In this document: piece by piece, positions 41,310 to 50,082 of the stretch | Numbering within the stretch: the first letter of the stretch is position 1 | Layout: every line of letters begins with the position of its first letter | DNA from: Mongoliimonas terrestris | GTDB taxonomy: Bacteria; Pseudomonadota; Alphaproteobacteria; Rhizobiales; Pleomorphomonadaceae | Reading direction: 5' to 3' | Length of the DNA stretch: 64,000 nt | Assembly: GCF_001927285.1 (NCBI RefSeq) | Contig: NZ_MSIG01000012.1 | Span: forward strand, 1 to 64,000 | Notes under the pieces: model-generated | Told to the model about the DNA's origin: nothing | Databases searched by the model: none | The model's input: the letters and a program-made list of their open reading frames with translations, nothing else | Translations under genes and position numbers: made by a program

Positions 41310-42251
41310 TCAGCCGTTCAGCAGCGCCTTCTCCAGCATCATGTGGATGCCTTTGACGCCGTTCACGGTCTGGGTGACCCGAAGGTCGCCGGCGAGGCTG
41401 CAGAGCATGTAGGCGTCCTCGCGGCTGAGGCTGGTCCGCTCGGTGATGAGGGCGATCATGTCCCGGAGCGCGATCTTCGCGCAGGCATCAAGGCTGGCGT
41501 CGAGGCCCATGGTGATGAAGTGGGTGGGCGTCTCGGCGCGCGGGTGGGCGAGCGTCATGTCGTGCCGCACCACGAACTGGAAGGTGCCGGTCAGCGCCGT
41601 CTCGATGGCGGTGATGTTCACCTCCCCGTCGCCTTGCGCCCCGTGGCCGTCGCCGCAGGAAAACAGCGCGCCTTCCGTGAAGACCGGCAGGTAGAGCGTT
41701 GTGCCGGCGACCAGTTCCTTGCAGTCCAGGTTGCCGCCGTAGGGCTGCGGCGGCGCCGACGAGATGGCGCCCCAGGCCGGCGGCGGCGCGACGCCCATCA
41801 CCCCGAAGAAGGGTCGGAGCGGCAGCTTCAGGCCCCAGGGCAAGGTGCCGGTCATGGTCTCCGCATCGAGCGGAATGAGCGTGAAGGTGATCCGGTCGAA
41901 GTCATGCGGCAAGGTGCCGGCGGTCGGCAGGATCAGGTTGAAGCCCCAGTCCTGGAAGAGCGTCACGTCGAGGATCCGCACCTCCAGCACCGACCCGGGC
42001 GTCGCCCCCTCCACAAAAACCGGCCCGGTGAGAATGTGCGGGCCGATCTTCTGCGGAACGTGCGCATGCACCTCCAGCACCTCCGGCGGGATGCGGAAGC
42101 CCTGCCCGCGGGGCAGGTACTGGGGCGCGCCCGTGACCGTGTCGATGGTCACCGTGGCGCCATCCGGCACCCTGAGCACGGGCGCAAGCCCCCCGTCGAA
42201 GTGGCCCCAGTGGCAGGTCTTCGCACCGGCGGAAAGATGAAAATCGGTCAT
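41310..42251 (-). CDS. Acetamidase/formamidase family amidohydrolase
   Basis: A 313-residue zinc amidohydrolase of the FmdA/AmdA family, which cleaves short aliphatic amides to ammonia and the acid. Seen are HWGHFDGG, the metal region GDGHGAQGDGEVNITAIE, and AYMLCSLAGDLRVTQTVNG. It is upstream of the dppB-like gene with a 251-base gap in the same direction. It suggests the transporter imports an amide or peptide cleaved here. That link is inference. Confidence 0.88.
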   Translation of the reverse strand: MTDFHLSAGAKTCHWGHFDGGLAPVLRVPDGATVTIDTVTGAPQYLPRGQGFRIPPEVLEVHAHVPQKIGPHILTGPVFVEGATPGSVLEVRILDVTLFQDWGFNLILPTAGTLPHDFDRITFTLIPLDAETMTGTLPWGLKLPLRPFFGVMGVAPPPAWGAISSAPPQPYGGNLDCKELVAGTTLYLPVFTEGALFSCGDGHGAQGDGEVNITAIETALTGTFQFVVRHDMTLAHPRAETPTHFITMGLDASLDACAKIALRDMIALITERTSLSREDAYMLCSLAGDLRVTQTVNGVKGIHMMLEKALLNG

Positions 42252-42465
42252 GGGGGCTTTCGGCGAAATGGTCGGACTGACGGGCGCGGGCCGGCGACAC
42301 CGCTGCCGCCAGCCGATGCAAGTCCGATGCCGGTTCGCTGACGCGGCCGCGCAAGAGCGCTTTCCGACCGGACGGAATCGTCAGGTCGACAAGAAATCGC
42401 TCCAGATACGGAGGCCTGGGGCAATCTCTCATCGATCAGGTCGTGCAACCTGATCGGAGGATGCT

Positions 42466-42882
42466 CTAGGTCGCGCCGCCCACCGGGACCGCGACGACCT
42501 CGCCGTCCTCCTTGGTGAAAGTCTCCGGCGGATTGTCCAGCAGGTCGAGGACCCGCTCGGACGGCCGGCAGAGACGGACGCCCTTGTCCGACACCACGAT
42601 CGGGCGGTTGATCAGGATCGGGTGCTCCATCATGGCGTCGACGAGGGCCTCGTCGCTCAACGTGGGGTCCGCCAGACCGAGATCGGCGAAGGGCGTGCCC
42701 TTCTCGCGCAGCAGCGCGCGCGGCGTCAGTCCCATGCGGGCGATCAGGTCGACGAGCGTGTCCCGGCTCGGCGGGGTCTTCAGATACTCGATGACCACCG
42801 GTTCCTCGCCGCTGGCGCGGATCATCGCCAGCGTGTTGCGGGACGTGCCGCAGGCGGGGTTGTGGTAGATGGTGACGGTCAA
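42466..42882 (-). CDS. arsC: Glutaredoxin-type arsenate reductase ArsC
   Basis: A 138-residue ArsC of the Spx/ArsC thioredoxin fold (TIYHNPACGTSRNTLAMIR) with catalytic Cys11 and the RP segment HPILINRPIVV. It reduces arsenate to arsenite using glutaredoxin. A TTG at 42882 with GGAG 8 bases upstream gives the usual N-terminus; a GTG at 42891 overlaps the aqpS stop but has no spaced ribosome site. Last gene of the ars operon. Confidence 0.9.
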   Translation of the reverse strand: MTVTIYHNPACGTSRNTLAMIRASGEEPVVIEYLKTPPSRDTLVDLIARMGLTPRALLREKGTPFADLGLADPTLSDEALVDAMMEHPILINRPIVVSDKGVRLCRPSERVLDLLDNPPETFTKEDGEVVAVPVGGAT

Positions 42883-42887
42883 GGGGT

Positions 42888-43589
42888 TCACTCCGCTGGG
42901 GTGGCAACCGGAATGGTCGTGGATTTCGGGGTCGCCAACAGCCAGCCTATCAGCCCGGCGGCGAGGAAGGCTCCGGCGAACTCGGCGAGGACGAACCCCG
43001 GAAGGTCGGCGGGACGGATGCCGGAAAAGGTGTCCGTCAGGCTGCGCGCGATGGCCACGGCCGGGTTCGCGAAGGACGTGGAGGCGGTGAACCAGTAGGC
43101 CGCCGTGATCGTCAGGCCGACGAGCACCGGAATCGCATCCGGCCGGAACCGGAGCCCCGCCAGGATGACGGTCACCAGGGTGAAGGTGGCCACGACCTCG
43201 GCGAACCATTGGGCGGCTCCCGTTCGGACGGTCGGGGAGACGGCGAGGACGGCGTGCTCGAACATCACATGGGCGACGACCGTGCCGGCGATGCCGCCGG
43301 CCACCTGAGCCGCCGCATAGGCAAGCCCCTCCGCCGCCGCCAGATCGCGCCGCGCCACGAACACCGCTGTGACGGCGGGATTGAAGTGCGCCCCGGAGAT
43401 CGGCCCGAGGATGGTGATGAGGACCACCAGGATGGCGCCCGTCGGGATCGTGTTGCCGAGGAGCGCCAGGGCGACATCCTCGGTCAGGCGATCGGCCATG
43501 ATGCCGGACCCGACCACCGTCGCGACGAGGATGGCGGTTCCGAGCGCCTCGGCGACCAGACGGCGACGAAGATCCGGACGGGCGGTCAC
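42888..43589 (-). CDS. aqpS: Aquaglyceroporin AqpS (arsenite channel)
   Basis: A 233-residue MIP-family channel with six helices and two NPA boxes (GAHFNPAVTAV and SFANPAVAIAR). The family takes the place of ArsB/Acr3 in rhizobial ars operons, letting arsenite leave down its gradient. GTG at 43589 overlaps the upstream arsC stop (GTGA), so it is translationally coupled. Confidence 0.9.
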   Translation of the reverse strand: MTARPDLRRRLVAEALGTAILVATVVGSGIMADRLTEDVALALLGNTIPTGAILVVLITILGPISGAHFNPAVTAVFVARRDLAAAEGLAYAAAQVAGGIAGTVVAHVMFEHAVLAVSPTVRTGAAQWFAEVVATFTLVTVILAGLRFRPDAIPVLVGLTITAAYWFTASTSFANPAVAIARSLTDTFSGIRPADLPGFVLAEFAGAFLAAGLIGWLLATPKSTTIPVATPAE

Positions 43590-44095
43590 GGAGCCGTCTC
43601 GGCCGTGCGGCCGATGTCGTCCAGCTTCTTCTGGAGCGACAGGCGGTCGAGGCTCGACACCGGCAGGCTGGTGAAGATGCCGATCCGGGTGTTGAGCTGG
43701 CGATAGGCGTCCGCGAAGGCGAGCGCCTTCTCGCTCTCGCTGCCTTCGACGGCGGCCGGGTCCGGAATGCCCCAGTGGGCCGTCATCGGCTGGCCGGGCC
43801 ACACCGGACAGGTCTCCGCCGCCGCGTTGTCGCAGACGGTGAACACGAAGTGCATCTGCGGGGCGCCTTCCTCGGCGAACTCGTCCCAGTTCTTCGACCG
43901 CGCGAAGCTGGTGTCGTAGCCCGTCTGCTGCAGCAGGCGGATGGCGAACGGGTTGACCTCGCCCTTCGGCTGGCTCCCCGCGGAGAAGGCCCGGAAGCGG
44001 CCTTGACCGACCCTGTTGAGAATGGCCTCGGCCAGGATCGAGCGGGCCGAGTTGCCCGTGCAGAGGAAGAGAACGTTGAATTTGCCTTCGGACAT
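43586..44095 (-). CDS. arsC: LMW-phosphatase-type arsenate reductase ArsC
   Basis: A 169-residue arsenate reductase of the thioredoxin-coupled/low-molecular-weight phosphatase class with the P-loop CTGNSARS at residues 12-19, resolving Cys residues in FVFTVCDNAAAETCPVWPG and DP in HWGIPDPAA. AAGGAG precedes the ATG at 44095. It is 11 bases after arsR. It is not homologous to the second reductase in this operon. Confidence 0.92.
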   Translation of the reverse strand: MSEGKFNVLFLCTGNSARSILAEAILNRVGQGRFRAFSAGSQPKGEVNPFAIRLLQQTGYDTSFARSKNWDEFAEEGAPQMHFVFTVCDNAAAETCPVWPGQPMTAHWGIPDPAAVEGSESEKALAFADAYRQLNTRIGIFTSLPVSSLDRLSLQKKLDDIGRTAETAP

Positions 44096-44106
44096 CGGGC
44101 GCTCCT

Positions 44107-44448
44107 TCAGCAACCGCAGTCTGAGGTTGGCGGCGGGACGAGCCCGGCGCACACCTCCGGATGCCCACCGCAGCAGTCGGCGGTGAGAAACGTGATCAGG
44201 TCCCGCACGCGGTCGATCCGGACCGCATAGCGGATGTTGCGGCCTTCCCGCCGCGCGGTGACGAGGCCCGCCCGCTCCAGCGTGGCGAGATGAAAAGACA
44301 TGGCCGTCGGCGCCACGGCGAGTTCGGCGGCGATCTCACCGGACGGCAAGCCGTCCGGACCGGTTCGGATCAGCAACCGGAAGGCGTCGAGGCGGACCTG
44401 ATGCCCGAGGGCGATGAAGGCGGGAACGGCCTGGATGTCACTGAGCAT
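44107..44448 (-). CDS. arsR: ArsR, arsenite-responsive repressor
   Basis: A 113-residue winged-helix repressor (VAPTAMSFHLATLERAGLV) whose Cys-rich C-terminus (ADCCGGHPEVCAG and SDCGC) is the likely As(III) site, unlike the classical CxCC in the DNA helix of R773 ArsR. It starts at 44448, directly next to a palindromic operator, with no Shine-Dalgarno at the usual distance, so the transcript may be leaderless. First gene of the operon. Confidence 0.9.
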   Translation of the reverse strand: MLSDIQAVPAFIALGHQVRLDAFRLLIRTGPDGLPSGEIAAELAVAPTAMSFHLATLERAGLVTARREGRNIRYAVRIDRVRDLITFLTADCCGGHPEVCAGLVPPPTSDCGC

Positions 44449-44454
44449 GCGATA

Positions 44455-44472
44455 CTGCAAACATCCTTGCAG
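44455..44472. promoter_or_regulatory. ArsR operator (inverted repeat CTGCAA-N6-TTGCAG)
   Basis: Perfect 6-base arms at 44455-44460 and 44467-44472, six bases before the arsR ATG. A candidate -35 TTGACT (44484-44479, minus strand) lies just outside. Binding here would cover the promoter and autoregulate the operon. Confidence 0.7.
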
Positions 44473-44730
44473 TGTCACAGTCAAGGCCCCCTGCGGACGG
44501 TCGCTTTCCGTTTCGAGCAATGCGTTGGTGCGCGGCGGCGGCAGGCCGGCGGCCGCCGCACCCGCGCGTGGGCCAGCCGGTCAAGTCTGGCGCCAGCCTA
44601 TGCGCCACCAGGTCCGCCAACCGATAGCGTCGCCGTCCCGTAGCGGCCGGATCGGGGACTGCCCTCAGTCGACACCGGCGCAAACGAATGTCTCTTTGTG
44701 AATTCTTCGAACTCGCGCGTGGCCCCTTCG

Positions 44731-45075
44731 ATGCGTTCTGGCCGAACAATCCTGATCCTGGCGTTCGTCATCGCCGCAACGGCTACGACGGTGCTCGGCG
44801 CGCGCCTGGTGGCGTCCACCCTCTACTGGTCCCGTCACCAGGACGCCCCGATCGAAACGTGGATGACGGTCGGCATGGTGTCGCGGTCGTACGACGTTCC
44901 GCGGTCCGTCGTCGCCGAGGCGGTCGGCGTTCCGGACGGCACGGGTGACCGACGGCCGCTGGCGGAGATCGCGTCCGGCCAGGGCATCGCACCCGACGAT
45001 CTGATCGCTCGCGTCAACGCCGCGATCGCCGACCATCGGGCGGCGGACGCGAAAAGGACCGGGAGCGAGCCATGA
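44731..45075 (+). CDS. Membrane-anchored protein paired with DedA, unknown function
   Basis: A 114-residue protein with one N-terminal helix (TILILAFVIAATATTVLGARLVA) and a soluble part containing a sequence like a small helical domain (VSRSYDVPRSVVAEAVGVPDG, AEIASGQGIAPDDLIARVNAAI). A GTG at 44698 would add 11 residues; neither start has a good ribosome site. Its stop overlaps the DedA start by 4 bases, so the two work together or are at least co-translated. No family recognised with certainty. Confidence 0.65.
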   Translation: MRSGRTILILAFVIAATATTVLGARLVASTLYWSRHQDAPIETWMTVGMVSRSYDVPRSVVAEAVGVPDGTGDRRPLAEIASGQGIAPDDLIARVNAAIADHRAADAKRTGSEP

Positions 45076-45695
45076 TCGACCAGCTCATGGCGGCGGTCGG
45101 CGCCTGGGGGGCGCCCGCCCTCTCGGTCATCCTGGCGATCAACTGCCTCGGCCTGCCGTTCCCGACGTCGCTCCTGCTCCTGGCGGTCGGCGCGATCGCC
45201 GCCGACGGCGGGCTCTCGGCCACATCCGTTCTGGCCTGGGGCATCGGCGGCGCGGTGGCGGGCGATCAGGCGGGCTACTGGGCCGGCCGTGTGGGCGGAC
45301 GCGGCGCGATCCGCGCGGTCTCGGCGCGGTTCCATCTCGGTGCGGCGCTCGCCCGGGCCGAGGCGGTCTCCGAACGCTGGGGCGCGGTCGGCGTCTTCCT
45401 CACCCGCTGGCTGCTGAGCCCGGTCGGCCCCTACGTGAACCTCGTCGCCGGCGTCGGGCGCATGCCCTGGACGCTCTTCACCGTCTGGGGCCTCCTCGGC
45501 GAAGTTATCTGGGTGGCCCTCTACACCGGCCTCGGCTATGCCTTCGCCGACAGCATCCCCGCCGCCGCGGACCTCCTCGGCACCGCGACCTGGTTCCTCC
45601 TCGCCGCCGCCGCAACCGCCGCCCTCGGCTGGACGCTGCTCCGCCACCGCCCCAGACACGCCGACGCCCACTCGCCAGGCGCGCCGCGGCCGTAA
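45072..45695 (+). CDS. DedA-family membrane protein
   Basis: A 207-residue integral membrane protein with family landmarks FTRWLLSPVGPYVNLVAGVGRMPW region and WGLLGEVIWVALYTGLGYAF. DedA/DTT proteins move lipid carriers or phospholipids across the membrane and help maintain proton motive force. It has an ATGA overlap with the preceding small membrane protein gene. Confidence 0.87.
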   Translation: MIDQLMAAVGAWGAPALSVILAINCLGLPFPTSLLLLAVGAIAADGGLSATSVLAWGIGGAVAGDQAGYWAGRVGGRGAIRAVSARFHLGAALARAEAVSERWGAVGVFLTRWLLSPVGPYVNLVAGVGRMPWTLFTVWGLLGEVIWVALYTGLGYAFADSIPAAADLLGTATWFLLAAAATAALGWTLLRHRPRHADAHSPGAPRP

Positions 45696-45765
45696 GCCGA
45701 TGCGATCACACAGCCGCCTCAGAGGCGGTGGGTTTCCGACGGATGGTTGTGTGGTTTGGAGAATT

Positions 45766-45841
<76 letters not shown>

Positions 45842-45990
45842 GTCCAGGGCCGGCGGCGAGGCGCCGTCCCGTTGGGATGGCGGGCTTATAGCCGGGGGCG
45901 CGGCGGGCCGCAACCCCCTTCTTGCACGGAACCGTCATTTTCGGGCTAGACGCCTGAACAAAAACGATTTTCTCGCCCGTCAGCAGCCCC

Positions 45991-47556
45991 TCAGACCGCC
46001 ACGGCCTGAGGGTTCACCCGGCCGCGGTTGCCGCCGAGCTTGTTGACGGCGGCCACATAGGCCTTGGCGGAGGCCACCAGCGTGTCGGTGTCGGCGGCGC
46101 GGCCGGTGACCTGGCGGCCGTGCTCCTCCAGCCGCACGGCCACGTCGGCCTGGGCGTCGGTGCCCTCCGTGACGGCGCTCACCTGGTAGAGGCGCAGCGT
46201 CGCCTCGTGGGGCACGATGGCCTTGATGGCGTTGAAGGTGGCGTCCACCGGGCCGTCGCCGTTGGCCATCTTGGTCACGTGGCTGCCGCCCACGTCGAGC
46301 GTGATGGTGGCGGTCTGCGGGCCCGCCGTGCCGGCGATCACCGTGAGGGCGATCACCTTGATGCCCTCGCCGGCCGCCTGCAGCTCGTCGGAGACCAGCG
46401 CCTCGATGTCCTCGTCGAACACCTGCTTCTTCTTGTCGGCGAGGTCCTTGAAGCGCCGGAAGGCGTCCTCGATGGCGTTGTCGCCGAGGGTGAAGCCCAG
46501 GTCCTTCAGCTTCTCCTTGAAGGCGTGCCGGCCCGAGTGCTTGCCCATGACGAGCGAGGTGGACTTCACGCCCACGTCCTCCGGCCGCATGATCTCGTAG
46601 GTCTCCGCGTTCTTCAGCATGCCGTCCTGATGGATGCCGCTCTCGTGGGCGAAGGCGTTCTGGCCGACGATCGCCTTGTTGTACTGCACCGGGAAGGCGG
46701 AAGCGCTGGAGACCAGCTTGGAGGCCTTCACCAGCATCTGCGACTTCACGCCCGTCACGAAGGGCAGCACGTCGCCGCGGGTGCGGATGGCCATCACCAC
46801 CTCCTCCAGCGCCGCGTTGCCGGCCCGCTCGCCGAGGCCGTTGATGGTGCACTCGATCTGCCGGGCGCCAGCGCGGATGCCGGCCAGCGAATTGGCGACC
46901 GCCATGCCGAGGTCGTCGTGGCAGTGGGTGGAGAACACCGCCTTGTCGGCGTTCGGCACCCGGTCGAGCAGCATGCGGATCAGGGCGTAGTATTCCTCCG
47001 GCACGGAATAGCCCACCGTGTCCGGGATGTTGATGGTGGTGGCACCGGCCTTGATCGCCGCCTCCACGCAGCGGCAGAGGAAGTCGTGCTCGGTGCGCGA
47101 GCCGTCCTCGGCGGACCATTCCACGTCGTCGGTCCACTGGCGGGCGCGGGTGACCGAGCTGATCACCTTCTCGTACACCGCCTCCGGCTCCAGCTGCAGC
47201 TTGTACTTCATGTGGAGCGGCGAGGTGGAGATGAAGGTGTGGATGCGCTTGGCATGGGCGTGGCGCAGCGCCTCGCCGGCCCGGTCGATGTCGTTGGCCG
47301 ACGCGCGGGCGAGGCCGCACACCACGGCGCGCTTCAGGCGCTTGGCGATCTCCGACACGGCCTCGAAGTCGCCGTTGGAGGCGATCGGAAAGCCCGCCTC
47401 GATCACGTCCACGCCCATCTCGTCCAGGAGCTCGGCCACCTGCAGCTTCTCGTCGAGGGTCATCGACGCGCCAGGGGACTGCTCGCCGTCCCGCAGCGTC
47501 GTGTCGAAGATCACGATGCGGTCCTTGGGCGAGGCGGCGGCTACGGTATCGGTCAT
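45991..47556 (-). CDS. leuA: 2-isopropylmalate synthase LeuA
   Basis: First enzyme of leucine synthesis, condensing acetyl-CoA with 2-oxoisovalerate. The 521-residue product has IFDTTLRDGEQSPGAS, the metal site THCHDDLGMAVANS, GLGERAGNAALEEV and a C-terminal LeuA allosteric domain (ALVSDELQAAGEGIKVIALTV) for leucine feedback. The start at 47556 is preceded by AAGGA. A longer open frame upstream is unconserved. I looked for a leucine-rich leader peptide upstream and saw none. Confidence 0.96.
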   Translation of the reverse strand: MTDTVAAASPKDRIVIFDTTLRDGEQSPGASMTLDEKLQVAELLDEMGVDVIEAGFPIASNGDFEAVSEIAKRLKRAVVCGLARASANDIDRAGEALRHAHAKRIHTFISTSPLHMKYKLQLEPEAVYEKVISSVTRARQWTDDVEWSAEDGSRTEHDFLCRCVEAAIKAGATTINIPDTVGYSVPEEYYALIRMLLDRVPNADKAVFSTHCHDDLGMAVANSLAGIRAGARQIECTINGLGERAGNAALEEVVMAIRTRGDVLPFVTGVKSQMLVKASKLVSSASAFPVQYNKAIVGQNAFAHESGIHQDGMLKNAETYEIMRPEDVGVKSTSLVMGKHSGRHAFKEKLKDLGFTLGDNAIEDAFRRFKDLADKKKQVFDEDIEALVSDELQAAGEGIKVIALTVIAGTAGPQTATITLDVGGSHVTKMANGDGPVDATFNAIKAIVPHEATLRLYQVSAVTEGTDAQADVAVRLEEHGRQVTGRAADTDTLVASAKAYVAAVNKLGGNRGRVNPQAVAV

Positions 47557-48076
47557 CTCGGTCGTCCTTCGGAAGCATGTCGAACCCGGAGCCGGCCACC
47601 CGTTCAGGGCTTGGCGCTGCGGCATCGGCGGGCGAACAGGTGTCGTCCCGGGAGGGATCCCCTCCCCTTGTGGCGCATCGTCCCCTGAGAGCCCGGCCCG
47701 TGACAAGGCCAGCCGACGCTCAGGGGCGGCTAAGGAGAAGCGGGAGCGGAAGAAGGCCGGAGAGCGAACGGACGAGCGACGACGCCATGGCGTCGGCTTC
47801 GGCCGGCAGGGTGTGCCGTCCGGCGGTCGATGCGATCGGATGAGCCGCGATCGTCATGGGGACCAGTCTCGTCTCGTGCAGCTAGCCGCCATCGCGGGCG
47901 GGCGCCGGTTCGTCAGGTGGGTTTCATGCCCCATCGGGCCGGCGAATGCAAGGCGTCGGCGCGGCGGACGGTCGCGCCGCGGGCGATTTCCTGGAACACG
48001 CGCGCCGGTCCGGCGGTTCTCACCCCGAGCGGAAGCGGAACCGCCGCCGCCACCACGGGGACACGGGGATCAGACC
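47557..48076. other. 520-base divergent intergenic region
   Basis: Between leuA (minus) and the DUF1328 gene (plus). No coding sequence with good start, ribosome site and family match is seen. The only candidate signal I recognise is an EcfG-like promoter at 47993-48018 facing the DUF1328 gene. Confidence 0.5.
47993..48018 (+). promoter_or_regulatory. Possible EcfG promoter for DUF1328 gene
   Basis: GGAAC at 47993-47997, a 17-base spacer and GGTT at 48015-48018, one mismatch from CGTT. It ends 58 bases before the ATG at 48077. DUF1328 genes are common in stress regulons. Confidence 0.4.
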
Positions 48077-48250
48077 ATGCTGAAGTGGGCCATCATCTTT
48101 CTCGTCATCTCGCTGGTCGCCGGCGCGCTCGGCTTCAGCGGCATCTCCTCGGCGGCCGGCCGGATCGCCAAGATCCTGTTCGCGGTCTTCCTGGCGATCT
48201 TCGTCATTCTGCTGATCCTGGCGATCACCGCCGGCGAGATCATCTTCTGA
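48077..48250 (+). CDS. DUF1328 (YtjA-like) small membrane protein
   Basis: A 57-residue protein of the UPF0391/DUF1328 family with two helices (MLKWAIIFLVISLVAGALGF and AKILFAVFLAIFVILLILAI) and the conserved FSGISSAAGRIAKILF. Function is unknown; members are induced in stress and stationary phase. It has only a weak ribosome site. Confidence 0.87.
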   Translation: MLKWAIIFLVISLVAGALGFSGISSAAGRIAKILFAVFLAIFVILLILAITAGEIIF

Positions 48251-48262
48251 CCGGCGCCAGCG

Positions 48263-49180
48263 TCAGATCAGCAGTTCGCCGCGGGCCACAAGCACCGCCT
48301 CGCCGCTGATGCGGCCGCCGTGCAGGCGGCCCTTCTCCACCACCAGCTCCAGCTCGATCCGGCTCGGGCGGCCCATGGCGTAGCCCTGCTCGATCACCAC
48401 GGTCTTCTCGCCGTCCGGGGCGCCGTCGAAGCGCATCAGGACGCCGGCGAAGCAGGCGGCGGCGGAGCCGGTGGCCGGGTCCTCGCCGATGCCGAGGTCG
48501 GGCGCGAACATGCGGGCGTGGAAGTCGCCGTCCTGGTGCACGCACTCGCGGGTGTAGGTGAAGACATTCACGCCCTCGCCGCCGAAGCCGCCGAGCCAGT
48601 GACGGGGCTCCAGGCGGATGTCGTCAAGCGACGCCCGGTCGCGGATCGGCACGAACACGAACGGATTGCCGACCGAGAACACCGTCGGCACGTGGTTCTC
48701 AAAGCCGATGTCCTGGCGGTTGAGCCCGAGCGCGGAGGCGGCGAGGCCCACGTCGCCGCGGAAGGGGTGTTCCTCCGGCAGCTTCGGCACGTCGAACATG
48801 GCCCGGCCGACCTTGCCGGGCGAGAGCACGACGCCGCAGCGCACGATCCCGATGTTCTCCTCCAGCACCACCATGGCCTCGGTGGTGCGGCTGATCTCGC
48901 CCATGCGCTCGGCGGCAAGCAGCACGGCCGTTCCGACGGTCGGATGGCCGGCGAAGGGCAGCTCGACTCCCGGGGTGAAGATGCGGACCTTGGCGGTCAG
49001 CCCTGGCCGCGGCGGCGGCAGCACGAACACCGTCTCGGAAAGGTTGAACTCCCGGGCGATCGCCTGCATGGCGTCGGTGTCGAGGCCTTCGCAGTCGAGC
49101 ACCACCGCCAGCGGATTGCCGGCGAGCGCACGGTTGGTGAAGACGTCCAGAATTGCGTATCGGCGCGCCAAGCGTGTCAT
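48263..49180 (-). CDS. PhzF-family isomerase/epimerase-like protein
   Basis: A 305-residue protein of the PhzF/DapF-like two-domain fold (DVFTNRALAGNPLAVVLD, FNLSETVFVLP, LPFAGHPTVGTA, GEDPATGSAAACFAG). The catalytic Glu of PhzF lies in the SET motif present here (LSET). Natural substrates of most homologues are unknown; phenazine genes are absent, so phenazine synthesis is unlikely. It is convergent with the DUF1328 gene. Confidence 0.87.
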   Translation of the reverse strand: MTRLARRYAILDVFTNRALAGNPLAVVLDCEGLDTDAMQAIAREFNLSETVFVLPPPRPGLTAKVRIFTPGVELPFAGHPTVGTAVLLAAERMGEISRTTEAMVVLEENIGIVRCGVVLSPGKVGRAMFDVPKLPEEHPFRGDVGLAASALGLNRQDIGFENHVPTVFSVGNPFVFVPIRDRASLDDIRLEPRHWLGGFGGEGVNVFTYTRECVHQDGDFHARMFAPDLGIGEDPATGSAAACFAGVLMRFDGAPDGEKTVVIEQGYAMGRPSRIELELVVEKGRLHGGRISGEAVLVARGELLI

Positions 49181-49581
49181 CCTCGGGTCGATCGGCCCGC
49201 CGGTCGGACAGGCCCCTCCGTGCGAACGATAGGACAGATCGGCCTCTCGGAGCTACCATCGAATGCCGCAGCCGTCGAACGCGGTTGCCGAGCCGTCACC
49301 GGTCGTCGGCACGAACGGCCGGACGGCACCCGGCGCAACCATGACCTGGCTCCCGCAAGGCCGGTCGATGGGAACGGACGCGGCGGCAGCGGAATTTTCG
49401 TCCCGAAGCGCGCGTTTGCCACAGGTCCGCCGTCGATCGGGTGGAGGCTTGCGGCCGACGGATGCGCGGGACACCCTCGGCATCCGGCCTCGGCGCGGCA
49501 TGCGCGGCGGACGACAACCGGCGATGGCCGTCACGCCGGGCGGACCGCGAATCGGGCGGACGGCAGATTTGGGAGGACACC
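49181..49581. other. 401-base divergent gap, no recognised content
   Basis: Between phzF-like (minus) and the BA14K gene (plus). GGAAC occurs at 49371-49375 but no CGTT follows at the EcfG distance. No gene, tRNA or repeat is recognised. Confidence 0.4.
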
Positions 49582-50058
49582 ATGCAGCGCCTGAAGACCT
49601 TCGCGGCGGCCGTCATGATCGTCGTCACGGCGGCGACCGGCACGCTCGCCACCGCGACGCCCGCCGATGCCCGCGACCGGCATCGCCATCACCGGGGCGA
49701 CGTGGCGGCCGGTGCCGCACTCGGCCTCCTCGGCGGCGTCATCCTCGGCGGAGCCCTGGCGGGGCCGCGCTACAGCTACGGCGCGCCGGCCTATGGCTAC
49801 GGCCCGGTCTACGCCCCGCCGCCGGTCTACTACCGCCGTGCACCGCGCTATCTGCCGCCGCCGGTCTATGCGGTGCCCCGCCACTATGGCGAGCGGCGCG
49901 TCTACCGCTCGCCGCGCTACGTGGAGCGGCGCTACGGCGCCCGCTCGGCCCACGTGGACTGGTGCCATTCCCGCTACCGGTCCTATCGGGCCGCCGACAA
50001 CAGCTGGGTCGACTACAGCGGCCGCATCCGCAACTGCCGCTCGCCCTACGGCTCCTGA
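49582..50058 (+). CDS. BA14K-family secreted protein
   Basis: A 158-residue exported protein: signal peptide (FAAAVMIVVTAATGTLATATPADA), a glycine/alanine helix (DVAAGAALGLLGGVILGGALAG), a Tyr/Pro/Arg-rich middle (YGPVYAPPPVYYRR) and the C-terminal BA14K motif (VDWCHSRYRSYRAADNSWVDYSGRIRNC region). In Brucella the BA14K protein is an immunoreactive, lectin-like surface protein. Restriction to Rhizobiales supports the taxonomic placement. GGGAGGACACC precedes the ATG. Confidence 0.9.
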   Translation: MQRLKTFAAAVMIVVTAATGTLATATPADARDRHRHHRGDVAAGAALGLLGGVILGGALAGPRYSYGAPAYGYGPVYAPPPVYYRRAPRYLPPPVYAVPRHYGERRVYRSPRYVERRYGARSAHVDWCHSRYRSYRAADNSWVDYSGRIRNCRSPYGS

Positions 50059-50082
50059 TCCGCGCGGCGACGGACGGCCGTT

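Noticed and set aside
45714..45728. Short hairpin CCGCCT/AGGCGG after dedA as a terminator
   Set aside because: Six-bp stem with a 3-base loop and no T-run; too weak to claim.
47557..47720. A leader-peptide attenuator before leuA
   Set aside because: Short frames there have no run of leucine codons and no paired terminator stems that I can see.
49371..49395. An EcfG promoter for the BA14K gene from GGAAC at 49371
   Set aside because: No CGTT-like -10 at 16-17 bases.
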